Shown: positions 58,146 to 64,000 of the stretch, in pieces
Position numbering within the stretch: position 1 is the first letter of the stretch
Layout of the letters: every line of letters starts with the position of its first letter
Notes under the pieces: model-generated
The model's input: only the letters and a program-made list of their open reading frames with translations
Databases searched by the model: none
What the model was told of the DNA's origin: nothing
Translations under genes and position numbers: made by a program
DNA from: Lepiota brunneoincarnata
Lineage: Eukaryota; Basidiomycota; Agaricomycetes; Agaricales; Agaricaceae
Assembly (NCBI GenBank): GCA_023014365.1
Contig: JAEBUN010000044.1
Span: 186,001-250,000, forward strand
Reading direction: 5' to 3'
DNA length: 64,000 bases

Positions 58146-60135
58146 CTGCGCTGAGAACTTGGCTTCTCCCGCCACGCGCCCAAAATTCGAAGTAGGACAT
58201 CCGACAGAGCAATGCCCCTGGGGATACCACCAAACACTCCAGGACTGCCCGCCACACAATGGAAGTTACAAGGGTAGGTACAAGTGGCGACGCACAGCCC
58301 CAGTGGTGAGACAAAGTGCGACAGCGGTGCAGGCAGGTGAGGACCGACGTGGGCGAAGGATCAGAGTGGCGGATTGGTGGTTTGACTTGGGCAAGGCGGG
58401 GCCAAGACTTGCCTGCGGTTTGGACTGTCCTCCCCAGGCTCTTACGCATTCTCCTATTACCCGAAACTTGAAATCTGACTTGGGTGATCCGGCGGACTGA
58501 CGTGCAGAGCGCCTCGGAGCATGTCCCCGACCGCATGTTCAGATTCTGGCCAGAGCTTTGGCGCCTGGGCTCGACCAGTGCCAGATATATCAAAATCCGA
58601 AGGAATGGACCACCATTGGCATCAGGTGCCGCGCCTACCCCAGAGATTCGTCATTGGAGAGCTACAGTTATTGCAGGTGCGCGACTACTCACCAATGCAT
58701 CACGGAGCTCTGCAACGAAACAACTGATTGCTAAGCTACTGCCACTCCCCAAGGGCCTAGGGAACGGCATCTGCGTCGGATAGATAATCCCCTCTGGAAC
58801 TAGAGGGAGTTAGATAGGCATCACATGGCAGGTTGTCAGAATAAAAATCGAGATCCCGACCAATGCATTGGGGTTGCGACGCAACACTTCGCTAGGGCGG
58901 TTTAATTATCGAAATTGCTGCTGTAGTGCCAGGCCCATGGCTTGTAATAGGTGGAGGGGATTGGGAGAGGGTGTAAAATGGAGACTCTTAGATGCAGCCG
59001 GACCCTGGCAAATGTGAGGAAGCGCCTCATCCATATGCCCAGAGAAGGCAGTGTAAATGCCGAACGCTCGAATATTGAAGCTTGAAGCTGACGGCCCGGC
59101 TCGTATTGAAAAGGACATCACGAGATTTGGTGGGTCCTGAACTCCTAAATCTTTCGAATAAGAAACCTGGAGTAAGATAGATAGATTTTTCACCTTACCA
59201 TAATTTGAAGTTGGAACCGATCCATGATCATTGCTGTCTTTCTCGGGCGCATATAATTAAGAGGTTGTCCTTGTGTGGCAAGTAAAAGCACCTCCGGCGT
59301 TTAAAAGTAATCACATCTAAGTGTAAACCTTTTTTAGATGACCCAATTCCTCAAGAACACATTGTAGGCGGAGGATATCGATGTCGCACCCGTCAGAAAA
59401 TAAGCGATATATTGTAGTTCAAAGCGAATTGGGCAAAAGATTGATGTAGCCCGATTGGACCCTGATTACATGGTACGCATTCGACAGAAGGGTACTGAGT
59501 GGCTTTCGGGAACTCGAGTACGACTGGGGACTCGTTGTAGGAGAATATATCATCAGGTCTACTCTGTCTGCAACGAATCTGTCACAGGGTTGGGTAACGC
59601 CCGAGAGGCGTGCCGAACTAAGTCGTCCTGTGTTGGAGCGTGAGCGTAGTACCATCATTTCTTAGTCTCCCGTAGTCAGACTAAACCGAGTGGTCGGCAG
59701 GGATCATTCCCCAGCTCGAGGCAGACCCACGTACGTAGGTGCAGGTGCCCGACTCCTGGTTCTCCAGAATTAGTGTCCGTAGGCTTATATCCCATGCCCT
59801 CGCTGGCACTCGGGACGAGACAATGTCGTTAGCAGATGGTGAAAACCGGGATCGTCGGTTTTGCCGATGAGATGGATTATGTGTATTGGCGGCGGCGGAT
59901 CAGAAAAGTGAAAGAAGGCACAGGCTGACCAATAAGAGAGCCTTTCACCGAGTGCAAAGGAATATCAATGTCGGAGTCCGGGTGCGGAGAGCGAGGCGCG
60001 AGGAGCAGAGTATCCGAAGAGCCTGGTACCTTCGGTTGCCGTCCCTGGCCGAGCCCCAATTGGATTGACTTCCAGAATGGGTCCCGGCGTGGCGATCGGT
60101 ATGATGCCAATGTGATGACATCGATAAACTCTGCG
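58146..60135. other. Long region without a recognised gene
   Basis: A 159-codon plus frame (58021-58500) contains GHPTEQCPWGYHQTLQDCP, weakly like a retroelement zinc knuckle. Other frames (58484-58783, 59877-60225) lack motifs. The composition is host-like. It could contain broken gene or LINE fragments; no call is supported. Confidence 0.35.
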
Positions 60136-60224
60136 CTACATAAAGCCAATCGATTATCCCAAAGTCTCGAACCTTCTTGCTCACCCTTTCACTACCACCC
60201 ACTCGTCTTTGACTTACCATCATA
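60136..60224 (+). promoter_or_regulatory. GAPDH core promoter and leader
   Basis: TACATAAAGCCAATCG (60136-60151) combines a TATA-like ACATAAA and a CCAAT-like box. A CT-rich stretch (TTGCTCACCCTTTCACTACC, 60178-60197) precedes ATG 60225, as is common in strongly expressed fungal genes. The assignment is by pattern only. Confidence 0.45.
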
Positions 60225-61759
<1,535 letters not shown>

Positions 61760-62829
61760 GTACTCAATCTGGAGATCGTAGTTGGGTAAGGAGAGAGCTG
61801 CCAGGCAGTAGTGTAAATCGATGGAAGATCCCGTTGAGCTGTGTCCACATGATACGCATACAAAACAACCAGAAGTTCTTTATACTGTAATGCTATCGAC
61901 ATTAGAATATACCTGCGACCCAAAAAAAAGATGTGTGTGTTCTAGTAACCTATGACTGATGCGCGTTGGACCATTCCGATAGGTGTTCGTGGTGACTGCT
62001 CAAATTTGACTGACCATCGTACTATTTTGAAAGAATGCAATAATTCCGTCCACTCGGTTTCCTCTGAGATCATGTACTCGGCCCTCATTCCAAACTGTTC
62101 AGCTTCAACATCTACCACGTCTCGCCGCGGGGTCCGTTCTACTCATGTCTAGTTCGTGAGGTTTTATATGAATGTGGGTAAATCAGGGGCGCAGTGTTCT
62201 TAGAAGCCTAGGTGCCTCTGCATCTCAGGTTCTCGTGTCATGTCTGGAAGCCCGACGAGGATACAAACAGTGCGAATACCAATGATTTCCCGGAAAGGGA
62301 GTGGTAAACTTTGGCAGTGGGCTTAAGATCTTTGGCCGGAGCTGAGGGTGGATATAATGTGAGGATACCTGGGGCTCGAGCCCTTGTGTTTCGAGTGAGA
62401 TTTATCTTGATTAGGTGGGGCCGCTGGCGGTCGGAAATGAAGAAGTATTACGACAATGAAACGTGCTCGTTCAACGTCAGAGGTCTTGGCGGGCGTGTGG
62501 AGAGTCAGAATAGAGAAGTATCTCTTTGCCTTATCTTATCTCGACTGGAGGAGGCATGAGGCTCGCATAAGTGAACGCCCTTCATCACAGTGACCGACGC
62601 GTCGTAGGGTTGAGAAAACGCGCGTTACATTTTCCTTGTCACAAATTTGGACGGACGTTCCATCAACAACAGCGCCTCAGGCCTTTCCCCGCAATCCCCA
62701 CCAAGACGTCCGCTGACCATCTATCCCAGCGGGGAGACTCGTATTGAGCTATGTGGGCTAAGATCAGCTCGGCGCTGAAACCGCGCCACTGCGCAGGAGG
62801 ACTCTACCCCATCTTCGCAGGGAGACGTT
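61760..62829. other. GAPDH 3' side and spacer, no gene seen
   Basis: About 1.07 kb. The AATAC-rich and A8 stretches (61900-61930) are probably the GAPDH 3' end. Short frames (61952-62152, 62311-62559) have no motif. Confidence 0.4.
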
Positions 62830-64000
62830 ATGACGAGGGTTCTCGAGCAGCATCCTAACATGTCTGTTTTTCATAATAACGAGAATCCTGCCCCTCCATC
62901 GAGCCCGCCGCCTTCGCCATCAAAACGTGCAATCTTCAAACGACTATCGAAGGATCCGGATTCTGTCCGAGCGCCCTCACCTTCACTTAGGCTGTTACCA
63001 AAGAAAATGAAAGCTAGCCTACCTTTTAATAACGGTTTGTTGATTCTTGGTTAGTTTGGTTCAACATCATCTGACTCTAGCCTCTCAGCTTCACAGTCCT
63101 CCTTGCCCAATTCCATAGGGGACTCTGGTCAATCCTCCGACGAGCAACCTAACAAAGCATAGGACGCAGTCTTCTCAGGAAACTGTACGCTCTTTGGCGA
63201 GCACATTTCGCAGACCATCGCTCGACCTCTTGCGTTTGAACACACAAGAGAGTGCGCGACCCTCAATGGACTCGCCCGTGGACAACAAGTATAACTCCGT
63301 TCGGTCTATCCTCCGAGATCCAAACACGCCAGGAACGGGCCAAAACGTTCGTTTCTTCTCCCGTGATGCTTATAAAGTGATCAGTCCGGAGGAATCCATG
63401 GAGGAGAGTTTCCTCTCCCCGCCGCAACAAGTGCGACTCCCCGAACACACATCTTTCATGGACCGACTCAACCAGCTGAGCTCAAATAATACGAGCACTC
63501 CTATTGTTACTCGGACGTCCCCTCCTGGGTCTAAATCACGCCCATCCCTTAACGGCGTCTTTTCGCCCTTGGAGTCTCCGAAGGAGAAGAGTGAGATTGA
63601 GGATAGTGGAACCCCTCCCGAGGGTTCAATGTCAATGTCATTATCTGGCCCATCATCGCCCCCGAGCTTCAATGCCGGGGGCTCTTTCGATATGTCGCAC
63701 CAGCTCGACCTTCCCGCCTTCCCGCCGGGTTTGGGATTTGACGTTAATTCGCCCCTGCTTGGAAGTACCATCGATTTGAACCTCTCCATTTCCGATATGG
63801 ACTCCGCAGCGAACCAGATGACCTCCACTCCCTGTAAACCTACGGGATCAACTGGTGGGAAGGGGAAAGAAAGGGAGGATAGCATCAAGGAAGAGGGAAG
63901 AGAGGAAGGAGCTATTCTGGCAGCGCCAGCCGCTGCCTCTGCGACTGTTGACGAAACCATCTTCCATGCAAAGGAGAAGTCGCCCAAAGTTTCCCCAACC
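62830..64000 (+). CDS. Large Ser/Pro-rich disordered protein, 5' part only
   Basis: The first exon starts at ATG 62830 (MTRVLEQHPNMSVFHNNENP; ATG 62860 is an alternative) and is rich in Pro, Ser and Lys. After about 63115 another frame is open to the window edge: KHRTQSSQETVRSLASTFRR, then SVRSILRDPNTPGTGQNVRF with FSRDAYKVISPEESMEESF, then Ser/Pro-rich sequence. The intron between them is not resolved: GT donors near 63037 do not give the right phase, so an indel or unusual donor is likely. VRFF resembles a PP1-docking RVxF motif, but this is weak. The family is not recognised, and the C-terminus is outside. Confidence 0.55.

Overview
This window looks like a chromosomal segment of a basidiomycete fungus, probably an Agaricomycete. 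Genes are dense and broken by many short introns (about 50-60 bases, GT-AG with some GC-AG). Recognisable fungal housekeeping proteins lie next to Ty3/gypsy, Tc1/mariner and pogo-like transposon remains. A genus cannot be fixed from sequence alone; a Rhizoctonia-like or other Cantharellales genome would fit, but that is inference.

Layout. 1-8.6 kb is mobile DNA: a minus-strand Ty3/gypsy element with its probable 5' LTR (1-4395), then a Tc1 transposon (4889-7197) split by a 714-bp solo LTR, then a decayed fungal multi-TM gene. 8.6-13.3 kb holds an imperfect tandem duplication and an orphan 3' end of a protein kinase carrying a KA1-like domain. 13.5-26.9 kb is a gene block: an integrase-type HHCC zinc-finger protein, histone H2A.Z, an F-box-like pseudogene, a beta-sandwich plus one-TM surface protein, a small membrane protein, an APH-fold kinase-like protein and eIF2D. 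27.0-34.25 kb is an AT-rich graveyard of gypsy and Tc1 remains. 34.3-57.1 kb is a second gene block: a four-TM protein, a Munc13-like C2/MUN protein, a pogo-like short element, an ER Hsp110/Grp170-type chaperone ending in HDEL, importin beta-1, LSM7, a Cid1-like terminal nucleotidyltransferase and PAN3. After more degraded transposon DNA come GAPDH (60.2-61.8 kb) and the 5' part of a large disordered protein that leaves the window.

How genes relate. LSM7, the Cid1-like nucleotidyltransferase and PAN3 are consecutive and all belong to mRNA 3'-end processing and decay (deadenylation, tail addition, Lsm1-7 binding). Importin beta-1 and LSM7 are head to head with 78 bp between start codons; the nucleotidyltransferase and PAN3 are head to head with 257 bp. 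The integrase-type zinc-finger gene lies directly downstream of H2A.Z on the same strand; a similar finger in yeast Spt10 binds histone promoters.

Two structural points stand out. GAPDH appears to contain a 5-nt microexon followed by a GC-AG intron, and LSM7 (twice) and PAN3 (once) also need GC-AG introns. Several otherwise well-conserved genes carry single-base frameshifts, which may be assembly errors or early decay.
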